Source of the DNA: Sipunculus nudus | Lineage: Eukaryota; Annelida; Sipuncula; Golfingiida; Sipunculidae | Length of the DNA: 64,000 nucleotides | Assembly (NCBI GenBank): GCA_026874595.1 | Contig: CM049315.1 | Coordinates: forward strand, 74,412,401-74,476,400 | Direction: 5' to 3' | In this document: positions 36,396 through 48,899 of the stretch, piece after piece | How positions within the stretch are numbered: the first letter of the stretch is position 1 | Layout of the letters: each line of letters opens with the position of its first letter | Notes under the pieces: generated by a model | Told to the model about the DNA's origin: nothing | Databases searched by the model: none | The model's input: only the letters and a program-made list of their open reading frames with translations | Made by a program: the position numbers and the translations under genes

Positions 36396-37611
36396 TATAG
36401 TCTCGTTATGGTCATTATTTCAAATTTGGTTCATTCAAAAGGCAAATACTGTGGCTGCTTTTGGTTTGGTAAGATTTAAATTTTGCAAAATATTTGGAAG
36501 GAAAATTGTAAAATTAAGACATTTAGGAATAAGATGCCCCATTTATGCTGAGGCACAGTCACTTGTACTGTAGCCAATGCTTTCAGGTATGGTATGATTG
36601 TACAATTTTAATATTATTGTTTTGTAATTGTATCCACAGTATTACTGGTCTCACTTACTTTCCACCTATCGTTCCTTCAAAATAAAATGGTACATATTAT
36701 ATACCGTTTAAACTGTATATAATAATAATTAAATTTCAAACCTTTAGACATCTAAAGGTCTCTATTTAACAATGTATTCAGGTCCCACTTGAGATTATAA
36801 CATAATATCCTATGCAAATCATTGTATGTTTAATTATAGCATGATCTACCTTATAAACACCCGTCTGTATTAGCAGAGAGTTGTAATTTGTTTGAGGACT
36901 CATCAAACAACTGACAAAATGACATTGTGCTGATCAGAACCCAGTCATGTAATCCTTTGTTTCTGTCTGTATGTGAGTGGCAGACAAATATGAGAATATC
37001 TGCGACAACAATCAATATTTGTCAAAGGAACATATTATAAAACTGAATCACAATTATTATGCTAACAGTTTTCATTAGGTTGATAAACCACAATCAGAAT
37101 GATAATGATGCCTCATACATTATGCAATGATGCTGGTATTAACATCACATTCACTTAGCACCATTAATTGTCTAATACATTTATATTCATATTTCAAATG
37201 CTGCAGATTAAATTTTTGTCTACTTCATATACAGTTAAGTACAAATAATCTGCTATCTATCTTATTTAATTATCTAATAGTGTTGTGTTCATTTTTGCTT
37301 TTTTTATATCCTGTATGCTGTCTTCATATTCAATAATGGGTGTTGCTTTGATGTACCCACATACATAATAAAACACCAGATTTATTACATTAGCCCATAT
37401 TTATTTGTTCATAATATAACAGTTTCTATTTTCAAAACCACTGAACTGTGATCTATCATATCAGAGTTATCTCAGATAACTTAATCCCGAGATATGTTTT
37501 ATCTAAACATGTCTTATCATAGATTCTTATCTATATGTCTAAGACTTTTGCTTCTATAACCATATATGTTAGATATCTGCTTCAGGATTCTCTGTTAATA
37601 TAAAAGGTATC
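36396..37611. other. Unassigned AT-rich sequence
   Basis: No gene or repeat copy recognised. Confidence 0.4.
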
Positions 37612-37872
37612 TCCCCAATATGGATCTTGTATTTATGTAATAAATATACCTGTCCTATGGATCTTATATCTACGTGATATATACCTGTCCTATGGATCTT
37701 GTATTTATGTGATATATATGTCCTATGGATCATGTATTTATGTGATAACCGCATGTCCAATGGATCTAGTATTTATGCTCTAAATATCTCTCCTCTGGAT
37801 CTTGTATTTATGTGATAAATCCCTGTCCTATGGATCTTGTATTTAGGTAATGAGTATCTCTCCTATGGATTC
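37612..37872 (+). repeat. Degenerate ~36-bp tandem repeat
   Basis: CCTATGGATCTTGTATTTAT and variants recur about seven or eight times at 33-37 bp spacing, separated by GTGATAAATACCTGT-like sequence. Indels break any frame. Confidence 0.8.
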
Positions 37873-38178
37873 ATCACACTTGGTCAATCAGTCATGCATT
37901 AAAGTTAATTTCCCTTCAGATCCATAGCTTCTTACTTAACAAAACTACCTTTGCAATTCTTCAAAAGTAATAGTATGTATTGAAGAATTTCAAATTTTTT
38001 CATTCAAAGCAAATACTTTCAGCTTACTACAATTAGACTGACCCTGTCGAAAAATGTAAAGAAATTTTTTATTGTTATGTACAGGCAGGTATGAAAAAAT
38101 CACACATGGGAAACATCATTTGTCAAGACTGACCAAAGAGATGAAGCATCACAGTGATGTGAGAGTGTGAGTGATTAC

Positions 38179-38379
38179 CTTAACCGTTCCATTCTCCATC
38201 TCCTTCGATTCGAACACACTGCTCAAGAGGAGCCATTTTTGACGGAGCTGGTCCATAAGGGGAGTTCTAATGCTCAGAAGGTCACCTTGAAAGTTAAGGT
38301 ATTCCATGAGGAGTCTCACATGACTGTCACTTGATGAAAATAACAACGGACGTCTGGGAGAGGCATTACGAACAAGGCG
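38179..38379 (-). CDS. Internal coding exon of an unrecognised protein (partial gene)
   Basis: Read on the minus strand, the segment is open for exactly 67 codons (201 bp, phase 0 at both ends). It is preceded by an acceptor (ATCATATCAG just above 38379), and an in-frame stop lies only four codons upstream in the intron. It is followed by a good donor, AAG/GTAATC, at 38178-38179. The peptide begins RLVRNASPRRP, contains SSDSHVRLLMEYLNFQGDLL and ends KEMENGTVK. It is hydrophilic to amphipathic, leucine-rich in its middle, and has no transmembrane stretch or signal peptide. Composition is more GC-rich than the flanks, and no similar copy is seen elsewhere in the window, which argues against a repeat. 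I do not recognise the family and assign no function. The neighbouring exons are probably outside the window or too short to see. Confidence 0.62.
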
Positions 38380-38530
38380 CTGATATGATCAAAGACCAAT
38401 GTCCTTGGCACTTAACATCATTCCTTTTTTATATGTCTAGAAAATTCTCTTCAGTAGCCACAAAAACACTATGGGCCAATTTTTTCTTGATTCTTTGACT
38501 GCAACAGGTCATTGCTTGAAGTATATCGGT

Positions 38531-38643
38531 AGGCTGCATGGATCTCTTACCATGTGGGCAGCCTGCATGGATCTCTTACCACTAGGCAGCCCCCCCTGGA
38601 TCCTTTTCCATGTGGGCAGCCCGCACGGATCAGTTATCATGCA
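38531..38643 (+). repeat. Short degenerate tandem repeat (~29 bp, four units)
   Basis: GGCAGCCTGCATGGATCTCT and variants, each followed by TACCATGTG-like sequence, lie upstream (in minus-strand terms) of the exon at 38179-38379. Confidence 0.65.
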
Positions 38644-38869
38644 AACGTCCCCCAAAGATTAGTTTCTCTGTGGGTCATGGTCTGTTCTGATGAAAGACAA
38701 ATCACCTCTGCCCAGGCTGCAGGGAAGTTATTTATTCAACACAGGCCCAGCAATGCATACAGCAAGTCAGGTAGAACTCGGCAAGATAAGCAGCACCCAT
38801 GTATCAATACACGTTTCACTGCATAGTTCTTATAGGATTCCCAGAAATAAAGATAAGTAACTGCCGTGG

Positions 38870-39690
38870 AGCTTGCATTTATGCCCCCTGGAAGCGATGA
38901 CAACTAAACTTGCTAGTTGTGCTGGCAAACAATATTTCACATTCCATAACGACTGCAGAAAATGATTTTATAACCACTGTGGGTTATTTAATGTTAATCC
39001 CCCTCATTTTTTATATTACATAATCAGTGATTGATATATTTCTGCCACTTTGATTATGTAGTCAATGTATAATTCCCTCCCCACCTTTGCTTACACAGCA
39101 GAATAGCAATCAACATTAGCTCCTGCAGTAGTCTGGCCCAGCACTGTAACAATCAGACCCAGTGCTGTGACAGTCATGCCGTATGCTTGCTGTCAGACAA
39201 CCTGCTCAGGGATCTGGGGGTAATATTTCCAGGATTATCTGATGCTGCTGTCCGCTGCTCCAGTGTGTAATTTATTTACCCCTCAGTGCCACCAGGAAGC
39301 GCCGCAGTCAGTGATAATATCCTGAGCGAGATCTGTCTCAACTCCACCAGAGTGCACAGTTAACCAGCCAACATGCACAAATGTATCTGATCTGAGCTCA
39401 CTCGTTCTGCGTTCAAGCCATCAGCCAACGAACGCTACAGGGCTGGGGAACGGTTCACACCAAGCCATTGATCCAAGTCCCATCCCTCCATAAAAACACA
39501 GCACATGAGAAAGTCGTCAATGCCAGTAACTGCAAGTCTGGCCTGAGTTAGTGCATCTGATCTAGCGATCCGTGGACAGATCCATCCGGATCTAACCTCT
39601 GATCCATCTCATCATACATGTTCTGTAAGCTTTCCAATGAATATTGAACCAATAAGGCTGATTCATTACAGTTAAGCTGAATGATTCATA
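38870..39690. other. Repeat-free GC-richer block near the exon; possible conserved/regulatory DNA
   Basis: This roughly 800-bp stretch has clearly higher GC than the window average. It carries no copy of any repeat family seen here and sits about 500 bp from the exon at 38179-38379. It contains motifs such as GGATTATCTGATGCTGCTG and CCACCAGGAAGCGCCGCAG. No long ORF or splice-site pair is clear. It may hold regulatory elements of the host gene; this is inference from composition and position. Confidence 0.2.
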
Positions 39691-39849
39691 ACTTAATATG
39701 AATGGAAGGCTACAGATACCCTTGCTGTGGCCTGAAATGGCCATCCCCCAGTCCTCATGAAGCCAGGGTACTGGAGGTCACAGGTCTGTGTATTGAGAGA
39801 TTGATTAGCCTGACTGGTTGTAGGAAATACTGTATCTATTATTCATCCT

Positions 39850-41497
39850 CAATAAGTTATATTTACTACACTATAGCAGTATGATTTTTATCCCTGTCTG
39901 GTATGTGGTATATAAGGTATATTTACTACACAATGGCTGTATGATTTTTATCCCTGCCTGGTATGTGGTATATGAGTTATATTTACTACACAATAACTGT
40001 ATGATTTTTATCCCTGTCTGGTATGTGGTATATTAGTTATATTTACTACACAATGGCTGTATGATTTTTATCCCTGCCTGGTATGTGGTATATGAGTTAT
40101 ATTTACTACACAATAACTGTATGATTTTTATCCCTGTCTGGTATGTGTTATATAAGTTATATTTACTACACAATGGCTGTATGATTTTTATCCCTGCCTG
40201 GTATGTGTTATATAAGTTATATTTACTACACAATGGCTGTATGATTTCTATCCCTGTCTGGTATGTGGTATATAAGTTATATTTACTACACAATGGCTGT
40301 ATGATTTTTATCCCTGCCTGGTATGTGGTATACAAGTTATATTTACTACACAATGGCTGTATGATTTTTATCCCTGCCTGGTATGTGGTATATAAGTTAT
40401 ATTTACTATACAATGGCTGTATGATTTTTATCCCTGCCTGGTATGTGTTATATAAGTTATATTTACTACACAATGGCTGTATGATTTTTACCCCTGTCTG
40501 GTATGTGGTATATAAGTTATATTTACTACACAATGGCTGTATGATTTTTACCCCTGTCTGGTATGTGGTATATAAGTTATATTTACTACACAATGGCTGT
40601 ATGATTTTTATCCCTGCCTGGTATGTGGTATATAAGTTATATTTACTACACAATGGCTGTATGATTTTTACCCCTGTCTGGTATGTGGTATATAAGTTAT
40701 ATTTACTACACAATGGCTGTATGATTTTTACCCCTGTCTGGTATGTGTTATATAAGTTATATTTACTACACAATGGCTGTATGATTTCTATCCCTGTCTG
40801 GTATGTGGTATATAAGTTATATTTACTACACAATGGCTGTATGATTTTTATCCCTGCCTGGTATGTGGTATACAAGTTATATTTACTACACAATGGCTGT
40901 ATGATTTTTATCCCTGCCTGGTATGTGGTATATAAGTTATATTTACTATACAATGGCTGTATGATTTTTATCCCTGCCTGGTATGTGTTATATAAGTTAT
41001 ATTTACTACACAATGGCTGTATGATTTTTACCCCTGTCTGGTATGTGGTATATAAGTTATATTTACTACACAATGGCTGTATGATTTTTACCCCTGTCTG
41101 GTATGTGGTATATAAGTTATATTTACTACACAATGGCTGTATGATTTTTATCCCTGCCTGGTATGTGGTATATAAGTTATATTTACTACACAATGGCTGT
41201 ATGATTTTTACCCCTGTCTGGTATGTGGTATATAAGTTATATTTACTACACAATGGCTGTATGATTTTTACCCCTGTCTGGTATGTGGTATATAAGTTAT
41301 ATTTACTACACAATGGCTGTATGATTTTTACCCCTGTCCGGTATGTGGTATATAAGTTATATTTACTACACAATGGCTGTATGATTTTTATCCCTGCCTG
41401 GTATGTGGTATATAAGTTATATTTACTACACAATGGCTGTATGATTTTTATCCCTGTCTGGTATGTGGTATATAAGTTATATTTACTACACAATGGT
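39850..41497 (+). repeat. 60-bp satellite-like array, about 27 units, with a perfect 540-bp higher-order duplication
   Basis: The unit starts GTATGTGGTATATAAGTTAT and ends with a CCCTG(C/T)CTG. Period is exactly 60 bp with only substitutions. The nine-unit block 40201-40740 is repeated without a difference at 40741-41280, including the private variants TTTCTA, TACAAG and ACTATA. A 120-bp dimer repeat (39961-40140) lies at the left end. Both strands are open for about 480 codons because 60 is a multiple of three. The commonest variants change amino acids in both frames, so I do not call a gene. Confidence 0.96.
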
Positions 41498-41599
41498 TGA
41501 CAGGTTACTACTTGTTAAATGCCATCGGTAAAATTCTGGTTCATCTGAATTGCCCCAAAGATGTCTTATTTCAATATGTTTCGATTATTTTGATAGACC

Positions 41600-41745
41600 C
41601 CCCCCCTATTTTATAAACACATGGATATAAACAAAACAAACAGCCTGTGTGTAGTGGGATCAGTGTTTTTTGCCTATTTTGATAAAAGGTTTCAGTGTAT
41701 CATTTTTAGTTAACAGACATCAGATATGAGAATAGGCCCCTTTAA
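41600..41745 (+). mobile_element. Family L, 3' fragment
   Basis: GGATATAAACAAAACAAACA, GCCTGTGTG and GAATAGGCCCCTTTAA match 27680-27813. Ends at TTAA 41742-41745. Confidence 0.6.
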
Positions 41746-41763
41746 ATATACAAGGTTTTCATT

Positions 41764-41781
41764 AATATATATATATATATT
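41764..41781. repeat. TA microsatellite
   Basis: Short alternating TA run just downstream of the family L fragment. Confidence 0.9.
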
Positions 41782-41949
41782 AGCACAAAATTTGTTTGTG
41801 TGAGACATATATGATATACCTGTACCCCTTAAACCAGTACCATGCTTATATCTGTATTGTCTCCTTTTGAAGTTTCACATTTAATTAAAGCTGCACTGAG
41901 TTTGAAAGATTCCTTTGACAATTATAAAGACATATCAAAAATATTTACA

Positions 41950-43121
41950 AACTAGAGGTGGTCGGACAATGGTCCTCAGAGGGCCCCGCGTTTCTGCAAG
42001 TGCTGGACTAGGTTACATGTGGGTGAGAAATTAAGTAGAATTTGAAAAAATATGACAAACAGAAACAGGTTTTTATCCATATGCATTAGGGAAAAAATTC
42101 TACTGGATCAAATGATATTAAAGAAGATATGTCTGAAATAATGTGTGCAATAGATAATCAACGAATATAATCTGTTAGCCATATTTGATTTTAAGCCAGT
42201 CTGTAATTCAATAGGTCTGGAGCCCTCATAGGCACCAATGATCCCTGTGAAATTGGGAAAGCTGCAGTAGGTTGTTGAGTTATCGCGCGCAAAGGAAAAA
42301 CAGCAATGAGGCTGTGGTGGCCATATTGGAATTCCGACAAGTCTGTTTTTCGATAGGTCTGGATCCCTTATAGGTACCAATCATCCCTGAGAATTTGGGA
42401 AAGCTGCAATAGGCTGTTGTTGAGTTATCACGTGTGAAAGAAAATCAGCGATGGGGCTGTGGCAGCCATATTGGAATTCTGACAAGTCTGTAATTTGATA
42501 GGTCTTGAGCCCTCATAGGTACCAATCATCCCTGTGAATTTGGGGAAGCTGCAGTATGTTGTTGTTGAGTTATCGCGCGCGAAAGAAAACCAGCAATGGG
42601 GCTGTGGTGGCCATATTGGAATTCCGATAAGTCTGTAATTCAATAGGTCTGGAGCCCTCATACTCATAGGTGCCAATCATCCCTGTGAATTTGGGAAAGC
42701 TGCTGTGCGTTGTTTTTGAGTTATCGCGCGCGAAGGAAAAACAGCGATTGGGCTGTGGAGGCCATATTGTAATTCCGACAAGTCTGTAATTCAATAGGTC
42801 TGGAGCCCTCATAGGTACCAATCATCCCTGTGAATTTGGGAAAGCTGCAGTACGTTGTTTTTGAGTTATCATGCACGAAAGAAAAGAAAATCAGCGATTG
42901 GGCTGTGGCAGCCATACTGGAATTCTGACAAGTCTGTAATTCGATAGGTCTGGAGCCCTCATAGGTACCAGTCAACCCTGTTCATTTGGGAAAGCTGCAG
43001 TATGTTGTTGTTGAGTTATCACGTGCGAAAGAATGTGTCACTGACGGAAGGAAGGATGGACGGAAGGACGGACTGACAGAGTGGTCACTATAGGGCACCC
43101 GCTTGTCAAGAGGGGCCCTAA
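41950..43121 (+). mobile_element. Family H element, copy 2 (complete)
   Basis: Left end AACTAGAGGTGGTCGGACAA, then TGGTCCTCAGAGGGCCCCGC. Five to six core units follow, whose GCCATATTGGAATTC starts lie 141-151 bp apart (42178, 42320, 42465, 42610, 42761, 42911). Each unit carries GAGTTATCGCGCGCGAAAG or a variant. The 3' end has an ACGG tail (43044-43070), an imperfect GGGCACCCGCTTG/CAAGAGGGGCCC hairpin and CTAA at 43118-43121. No coding. Confidence 0.8.
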
Positions 43122-44108
43122 AAATCCTCTGCTTAATGCTATATACTAGGTCCTCACACCTGTCTGCATGACACTTCCTCTTAATCTCATTCCCTTGATA
43201 GGGGTTCACTTTAGAACTTTGGGACAAACTGTAGGATTTACAAGCACCATGTTCATCAGATCTCCTGGTGCCATAAAGAAAATTTCATTGACAAGTGATA
43301 CAAAAAGTAACTGATAATTATACTCAAGATACAGCAGTGGAAACATTCTAATCCCTGATTATCTGATATATTTACATTTATTTCAAATCCCTGTTTATTT
43401 GGGATTTTTCCATTTATTTCAAACTACACTTTATAGACCTTTTTAATGGCTAATTATTTCTAACTTACAACAGCTAGTGATATATCTGAATTTTCAGTAA
43501 ACTGCTCACCTTGGTTATAGCTAGACAAATTTGAGTGCTGGCTAAATTTATGGACATGGGGAAGCAAAGGGAGGTGGTCACAGATTCATTTTTGTAAATT
43601 AACAGACTTATGAGGTAAAATTAAATGCAGCTTGGGGTTATATTTTAAGATCTTTTGTGCCAGTCATTGGGTTGCAAAAGTTAGTTTTGTGCCGGCCGGC
43701 AGAAGCCTGTCCTGTCTACCCCAAATGACGCTAACCAGCATGACTTATAACCCTGTTGCTCACACAGTATAGTACTGCAGCTGTGCTATATCTACTTTGT
43801 TTTAACTGTATTGTATGTTAAGATTCTTCAGATCACACCACCCTGGTTCGCACAGAGCAAACATGCATTTGTATTCAGACTTTGTGTTGAAACCCCCCCC
43901 CCAAAAACTTGCTACACGAAGCAGCGGTTAAAACGAAGGAGATCTGTAAAGATTGCAGTGTATATGACTGCTGCATGAGAAGTGTGAATTTCCACTTGAA
44001 TTTCCACTGGAACTTTAACTATTTTAATTGAATTTTAATAATTTTTATTAAAATGGGATATCCAATCATTTAGATTGGATCATAGCTTTAAGGAGCTGTG
44101 AGAACTAA
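43122..44108. other. Unassigned sequence
   Basis: No gene. GC palindrome GCCGGCCGGC near 43692; poly-C tract near 43893. Confidence 0.4.
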
Positions 44109-44530
44109 CAGTGTGCCAATTAATCAATTGTACTGATGATTGGAAGTTTTCTTTTGTAACTGATTTAATCTGTTCCATTTCTGCATAATCAATCATAAAT
44201 AATTATATACGCCCATCCAAAGTAGTCATATTATCAAAATGAAATATTCTTATTCTGTCAAAGATAATAAGAAAGACTGGCAACAAAACAGAGAACAGCA
44301 TTAAAACTTAACCTTCTGCAAAGAATAAATGTCATCAACCTAGCCATTACCATGATCTTTCAGCTTAATGTACAAGTTAGACTGAATTTACTCGGTCAAT
44401 ATTTTAGGTATAATTCTATACATCAGGTAGTATGGTAGGTACATTATATAATCGATTAATCATAGATCATTGGTTGATTTTTATCTTCCAATCATTGAAT
44501 ATGATTTTACAACCAATTCCACCCAATAGT
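44109..44530. mobile_element. Family K MITE, copy 3
   Basis: Starts ACAGTGTGCCAATTAATCAA and ends ACAACCAATTCCACCCAATA. It is collinear with 15467-15887, including TTTCTGCATAATCAATCATA and GGTCAATATTTTAGGTA, over about 420 bp. Confidence 0.62.
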
Positions 44531-44898
44531 GAGAACCTTGCTGATGTTGCAAGCCCTGGTCAGACTTACTCAATACATATCATAATTCATCCCCGGGGGG
44601 GCATGGTCTCCATCGTATTGACCTCCAGCAGACTGTACACACTAACAACGCGCAGTGTGTTTACCCCTTCATTATACCAAATGACGTGACAGGTAGCCAC
44701 ACTTTAGTTTGTATTTAAACAACCAATTCATTCATTATACTGCCACTCAGCAGACCACTTCAGTCACATGATCAATTTAGCTCACCTGGCACCGTCAATG
44801 TTTCCTGTAGCTCTGCCCTTGGGCACTACAAATAATTTTTTTTGTTCACAGGCAGGTAATCTGATTAATTCTTTATGTTACATTATTACCACACTGGA

Positions 44899-45010
44899 TT
44901 AAAGCCAGCTATATTCATCTACCTTTTCTATAGAATTAATGTGATTCCTGGCTAACTCTGCATGAATATAAAGGGGGTAAATCCTGTTAAAAAAAGTTCT
45001 TATAATGCCT
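44899..45010 (+). mobile_element. Family L, 5' fragment
   Basis: TTAAAGCCAGCTATATTCAT, then ATTAATGTGATTCCTGGC and AGTTCTTATAATGCCTC match 27365-27465 and 55355-55470. Confidence 0.55.
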
Positions 45011-45164
45011 CTTTTAAACTCAATTACTTAATCAGTCTCATCACATAAACCTTCAGAAGCTAAAGCACCATTCATTCACATCAAGGTTTATAAAATTCAA
45101 GTACTTGCCCAAGACAATTTCAGGACCTTTTTTGGCATTTCCCAGAACAAACTAAAATAAGCGG

Positions 45165-46585
45165 TCGACAAGCAACTATGTGTATCTGCCATATCACAGA
45201 GGCATGGGTAAAGTAAGGCATGGAATGTTACTGATATGACATGACTCCAAATTTGTGGCCTTAGTGATGCCAATTTTACTCCTCATATATGTGCAATTTT
45301 CACCAAAATAGACCTAAAGATGGATACACCATGCAAGATTTCAGGCCAAGACACCAATCCACTACTGAGAAAAAATTCATCAATATATTCTACAAAAACA
45401 GAACAGCAGGTGGTGCCACCTGTCTGGTCTACAACAAAGCTATCCAAGATGGATAAACATGCCAAAATTTCAGGCTGATACATCCATCCACTCGTCAGAT
45501 ATCAGAGATTTTTACCTGAAGCAAACAGACGGATGGATCCCAAAGAAAAAACATTTGCAGATGAATCCACCAGTCATGAGTACAAAATGGAGGTATCCGA
45601 GATCTATGGACATGCACAATTTACAGGGCAATAGGGCAAATAACTCGTGAGAAAAGGACAATGTATTCTACTAAAATGGGAAGATAGGTAGTGCCACCTG
45701 TCTTGTTTATGACGAAACTTTCCTAGATGGATGGACATGCCAAATTTCAGACCAATATCTTGAACCACTGCTGAGATATGAGCAATTTCCACCAAAAGGA
45801 CAAGTATGGATGGACGCTGTGGAAAAATGATTGTAGATGGCGTCACCAGTCTTGGGTACAAGATGGAAGAGTCTAAGATTTATGGATATGCATAATTTCA
45901 GGCCAATACTGCAAATCTCTCCTGAGAAAAGGGCATTTATTTATTCTAGAAAAACTGGAAGGTAGGTGGCACCACTTGTCTTGTTTACGTTGCAACTTTC
46001 CAAGATGGAAGAATGTGCTAAATTTCTGACAAATACCTTGACCCACTCCTGAGATATGGGCGATTTTCATCAAAAGCACATGTACAAATGGAGGCCACAC
46101 AAAAAAGAATGCAGATGGCGCCATCAGTCTTGAATACGAGATGGAGGTATCCAAGATCTATGGACAAGCTCAATTTCAGCCCAATAAATTGAATCAATCA
46201 CTAAGACAAAGAGATGGCAAAAGCATGGATTGATGCCACGCAAAATCATTGTAGGTGTCACCACCAGTCTTAAGTATGAGATGGAGAGATCCAAGATCTA
46301 TGGACATGCAAAATTTCAGCTCAATACATTAAACCACTCCTGAGATATGGAGTGTTATCAAAAAGGCACCCAGATTTGTACTGCACAATAAGAACTTAGG
46401 TAGAGCCACCGGTCTTTGTTATAGCAATCTACATAGGTGAGCAAATAACTATGCCCAGTTTCTGAAAGATCGGTCCAAGGGTCTCAGAGAAGTTCTTTGG
46501 AAACAAATCCTGTGGCGGCAGCAGCAGTGGCAGCAGAGGTGGAACCTGTTCAAAATCATAGTATACAATTATTACATAGTATACA
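45165..46585 (+). mobile_element. Family F element, copy 3 (old, divergent)
   Basis: The left end GCGGTCGACAAGCAACTA is a decayed form of the F hairpin, and GTGTATCTGCC of GTATCCGCC. Core blocks such as GGTGGTGCCACCTGTCTGG (45411), GGTGGCACCACTTGTCTTG (45964) and GATGGCGCCATCAGTCTTG (46113) keep the F spacing. The right end has a GGCGGCAGCAGCAGTGGCAG run and CATAGTATACAATTAT. About 1.4 kb, clearly older than copies 1 and 2. Confidence 0.6.
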
Positions 46586-48517
46586 ATTATTGTGTAATAT
46601 TCCTGGAGGCATCCTCAAAAAGCCCTGATATTGTAGAACTTTCCAGGGCAGGATTTACTAAGAAATGGCCATTTTCCAATACTTTTAAGTAAAACAAGGT
46701 CTTGCACTAACTAGCAACTGGATGAAATTAAAATTTTGCTCATAGCAGATATTTCTATTAGCTAAATTTCTGTGAATGCTAGACTCACTTGTTGGATATA
46801 ATCATTGTTATCATGATAATTGATTAAATTCATGGATCGCTATGCTAATCATGCTAAGTCATAACAAATTCTTTGTAATGACCCATGCTACAAATGGCAA
46901 CAGATGTGAAATCATAACAACATAATTTTAAACAATCAAAACATCAAAACATAACTGAAAAATACAGTAATTTCATTTGCCTAAAATTATAAACCACGCC
47001 ACTGTATGGGTTATTGACACCTTTTACTGCAGAAAAATTGTTGTTCAGTCATTTTTTCATGTTTTCTTACAATATTAATATAAAGTGGTGTACAAATAAT
47101 AAAACTGAACATGTCCATGAAAGAAGTATTTGTACTACTACCCTGTAAAACCTGTAACCAGGCTTAAAAAATTCACATGGACGCTCATGGTACTAAAACA
47201 AAACAGGATATAAATAAGCCATAGTAAAAATCGGAAACAGTGTTTGTGGCCTTTGTGTAAAAAAATAACAATTGTTCAATGATTGCTTTTTATTTGTACC
47301 AGTAGACTTGGTGCCCTAGAGTCATAAATCTTTGACATATGGACATTATTTTATTGTCCAATAAACCAACATGGACAGTTAATGTTGAACCTAAATTACC
47401 CTATGAACAATCAATATGCTAGTTTGGAGCTAAAAATGCAGTTATCCTGCAAACAGATTGGGTCATACGTGATCTATTTTGCAATGCATCATGGAATTTT
47501 TTTTTCCAGTGATTTAACATGAATAACCCTCGGATCAATTCTATGATAAATGTGCTGTCATAAAAATAAACATTCTTTGCTCCCATCTGCCACATATTAC
47601 AAATTTTATGGGTATTTTTATGGTCAGTTCAGTAGTTCTGTTTATAATTTTAAAGTCATCCATTTTCCTTTTTTTCAATAAATATTAAAAAGAACAAATC
47701 CTTTAATACAAATGAAACATAGAAAATAATTTTTATTCTAGAAAGTTTTGTCTAATTGTTGTGTTAAAATGATCCAAATAAAGAATGAAGAATAATTCTA
47801 GAAAGGCTGAGAGGCTTTAAGTAAGCATTGATTTCAAGGCCTTCTCTAATAATATCTTCTCTAGTTCATTAATAATATATTTTCTCTAAAAAAACAATAT
47901 CTTTTTCATGCAGCTATTATTACCAGTTTTTTCTGCAATGTCATATTCTAGATAATAACAATTCCTATATTTTAGGGGAACCTGTCTTTTTGATGAGTAA
48001 ATAAACCTGATTTTATGTTGGAAACCTATCTGTTTTCCTTTAACAACTTGGCATATTCACATCATTTGTATAAGAGCTATCATCTCAATGCACCACACAA
48101 AGCAAATAACTGTACTTCTACATGTGTACAATAAACCACTTGTTATCTGCAAGTAACTACCTGTTTGTCTTCATAAAGTAACAACATCTCTGTTCCCTTT
48201 ATGTAACAACCTGCGGTCTTAAAACACACTGACTGTTGCCCTGAATGCATTAACCTTTGCTTTGCCTAGATTTATTGCTGTTTTATCTTTGTTTCTCACA
48301 TTACTGAAGCGCACAGAGAACATCCTTCAATAGGGTTAAACTGAATCACCTTTAGTTACTATAAATAGACATTCAGACAAAAACATTGGACTCTTTATTT
48401 GTCAAGGCTAAGCTGGCACATGGCACAAGTTTATTTTTTTTAGCATGATTGGAACTGCATTATAGGAATTGTCTCATTTGTTACACAAATTTGTGTACAC
48501 ATATGAAGTTGTTTATG
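46586..48517. other. Unassigned AT-rich sequence
   Basis: Nearly 2 kb without gene or recognised repeat; long A/T runs, no splice-site-bounded ORF. Confidence 0.45.
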
Positions 48518-48661
48518 ACTGCCTCCACCATTTGTGTCTGTGTGTTTGTGGGTTTCATTCACAAAATTTAACTCACACAATCATGAACAGACTCTCATAA
48601 AATTTTTTAGGGCATTTTGAAAATGGTGGAGGCCTGCATTCCTTAGAATGCAGATTTCTAG
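48518..48661 (+). mobile_element. Helitron-like element, copy 4 (internally deleted)
   Basis: Keeps the start ACTGCCTCCACC and the end GGTGGAGGCCT, hairpin GCATTCCTTAGAATGC (48636-48651), six bases, CTAG (48658-48661). The middle is about 200 bp shorter than in copy 3. Confidence 0.72.
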
Positions 48662-48899
48662 CCATTTACTTATGTGAACAAATGCAATTCATTCTTGTCC
48701 TTTTTAATAATTATGTTTCACTTGCATTTAACATAAAAAGCAAGGAAATTCAACCATTCAAAATCAAAACACAGCAAAAATACTAATAACAGATAAACAA
48801 GTATTTATAAGCTAATACCTTAAAACGGATGATGTGAGGTGTTTGTATATGATTCACTATTCCCTATAGTCTAAAACAAATGAGTTTCCCAGCCACCTA

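Noticed and set aside
40033-41500. Two overlapping ORFs of about 480 codons on opposite strands
   Set aside because: Both are by-products of a stop-free 60-bp tandem unit whose length is a multiple of three; the common variants change residues in both frames.
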